Source of the DNA: CAWIMX01 sp963837345 | Lineage (GTDB): Bacteria; Acidobacteriota; Vicinamibacteria; Vicinamibacterales; CAVVIG01 | Length of the DNA stretch: 64,000 bases | NCBI GenBank assembly: GCA_963837345.1 | Contig: CAWIMX010000002.1 | Span: 248,001 to 312,000 of the forward strand | Reading direction: 5' to 3' | Shown here: positions 63,669-64,000 of the stretch, one piece after another | Position numbering within the stretch: position 1 is the stretch's first letter | How the letters are laid out: the number at the start of each line of letters is the position of its first letter | Notes under the pieces: model-generated | What the model saw: the letters and a program-made list of their open reading frames with translations, nothing else | What the model was told of the DNA's origin: nothing | The model's database searches: none | Made by a program: the position numbers and the translations under genes

Positions 63669-64000
63669 ATGCGCGTTCTCATTCTGGCGGCCACGACGGG
63701 GTATCAGACGCGGGCGTTCGGCGAGGCGGCCGACCGGCTGGGCGTCGAGCTCGTATTCGCGACCGATCGGTGCCACGTGCTGGAAGATCCCTGGCGGGAT
63801 CGGGCCGTGCCGGTCCGCTTTCACGACGAATCGGGGTCGGTCGCGGCGATCCTGGAGGGCGCGCGGCCGATCGACGGCGTCGTGTGCGTGGGGGATCGTC
63901 CCACGGGGATCGCCGCGCGGCTCCTCGCCGCGCTCGGGTTGCCCGGCCACTCGGCCGAAGCCGCCGCCATCGCCCGCAACAAGCAGCTCCTGCGCCAGTG
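63669..64000 (+). CDS. ATP-grasp-like enzyme, N-terminal part (cut by window end)
   Basis: The frame is open from the ATG at 63669 to the window end (110 residues). The start MRVLILAATTGYQTRAFGEA forms a Rossmann-like pre-ATP-grasp domain, and PIDGVVCVGDRPTGIAARLL plus HSAEAAAIARNKQLLRQ is typical of the linker just before the ATP-binding part (KxxxR of carboxylate-amine ligases). The rest is outside the window. It is in an operon with the radical SAM gene and probably joins an amine to a carboxylate. Confidence 0.75.
   Translation, partial: MRVLILAATTGYQTRAFGEAADRLGVELVFATDRCHVLEDPWRDRAVPVRFHDESGSVAAILEGARPIDGVVCVGDRPTGIAARLLAALGLPGHSAEAAAIARNKQLLRQ

Overview
This window is high-GC and densely coded, with genes on both strands. 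It most resembles a member of the Acidobacteriota, probably class Vicinamibacteria, and possibly a metagenome-derived contig. The pointers are the acidobacterial-type VWFA protein (2183-4120), four TonB-dependent receptors (three with an N-terminal carboxypeptidase-regulatory-like domain), PD40/TolB-type beta-propellers, and very short spacings between promoter and start codon. I saw no rRNA, tRNA, CRISPR array, insertion sequence or prophage.

Layout. 0.1-4.1 kb: a membrane-anchored propeller protein with a DNA-binding-like N-terminus, convergent with the VWFA protein. 4.2-10.2 kb: gltB-gltD glutamate synthase. 10.3-12.8 kb: an Nramp-like transporter paired with a detached MgtE-type sensor protein. 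12.9-15.6 kb: a LytS/LytTR two-component pair. 15.6-27.4 kb: a copper-type locus with two TonB receptors, three related small secreted Cys/His proteins, a propeller lipoprotein with a CYCC motif, CopC, CopD, a porin, a membrane protein and an FMN-binding-like protein. 27.4-31.9 kb: an iron block, with a Fur-type box, a siderophore receptor, a PiuC-type dioxygenase, a broken PepSY reductase and ferritin. 31.9-34.6 kb: a fatty acid desaturase and a RegB/RegA redox two-component system. 34.7-37.0 kb: a fourth TonB receptor. 37.1-38.1 kb: an isolated nuoB-nuoI pair. 38.3-43.4 kb: a TPR plus aspartyl protease protein, an acyl-CoA thioesterase, and a large peptidase-propeller-barrel protein. 43.6-45.9 kb: ECF sigma factor, zinc anti-sigma factor and a thioredoxin-fold protein. 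46-50.2 kb: a MacB/Lol-type ABC exporter. 50.3-55.1 kb: small proteins, a SCO1 copper chaperone, DUF72, hydrolase and DinB proteins. 55.1-64 kb: penicillin acylase, a di-heme cytochrome, YvcK, a LigD-type phosphoesterase, a POT transporter, and a CCAEP-tail radical SAM protein followed by a truncated ATP-grasp-like gene.

Themes. Metal handling dominates: copper (CopC/CopD, TonB receptors, SCO1), iron (siderophore receptor, PiuC, ferritin) and probably magnesium or manganese (Nramp-MgtE pair). Redox sensing (RegBA, the zinc anti-sigma operon) sits among respiratory genes (nuoBI, SCO1, cytochrome c). Many genes carry a TANNNT -10 element only 6-12 bases before the start codon, which suggests leaderless transcription is common here.

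Quality note. Five genes (gltB, the receptor at 19014, nuoI, the aspartyl protease, DUF72) carry one or two single extra G/C bases. Removing each base restores a full-length family protein, so uncorrected sequencing errors are the likeliest cause. The PepSY gene is different: its N-terminal half is truly missing.
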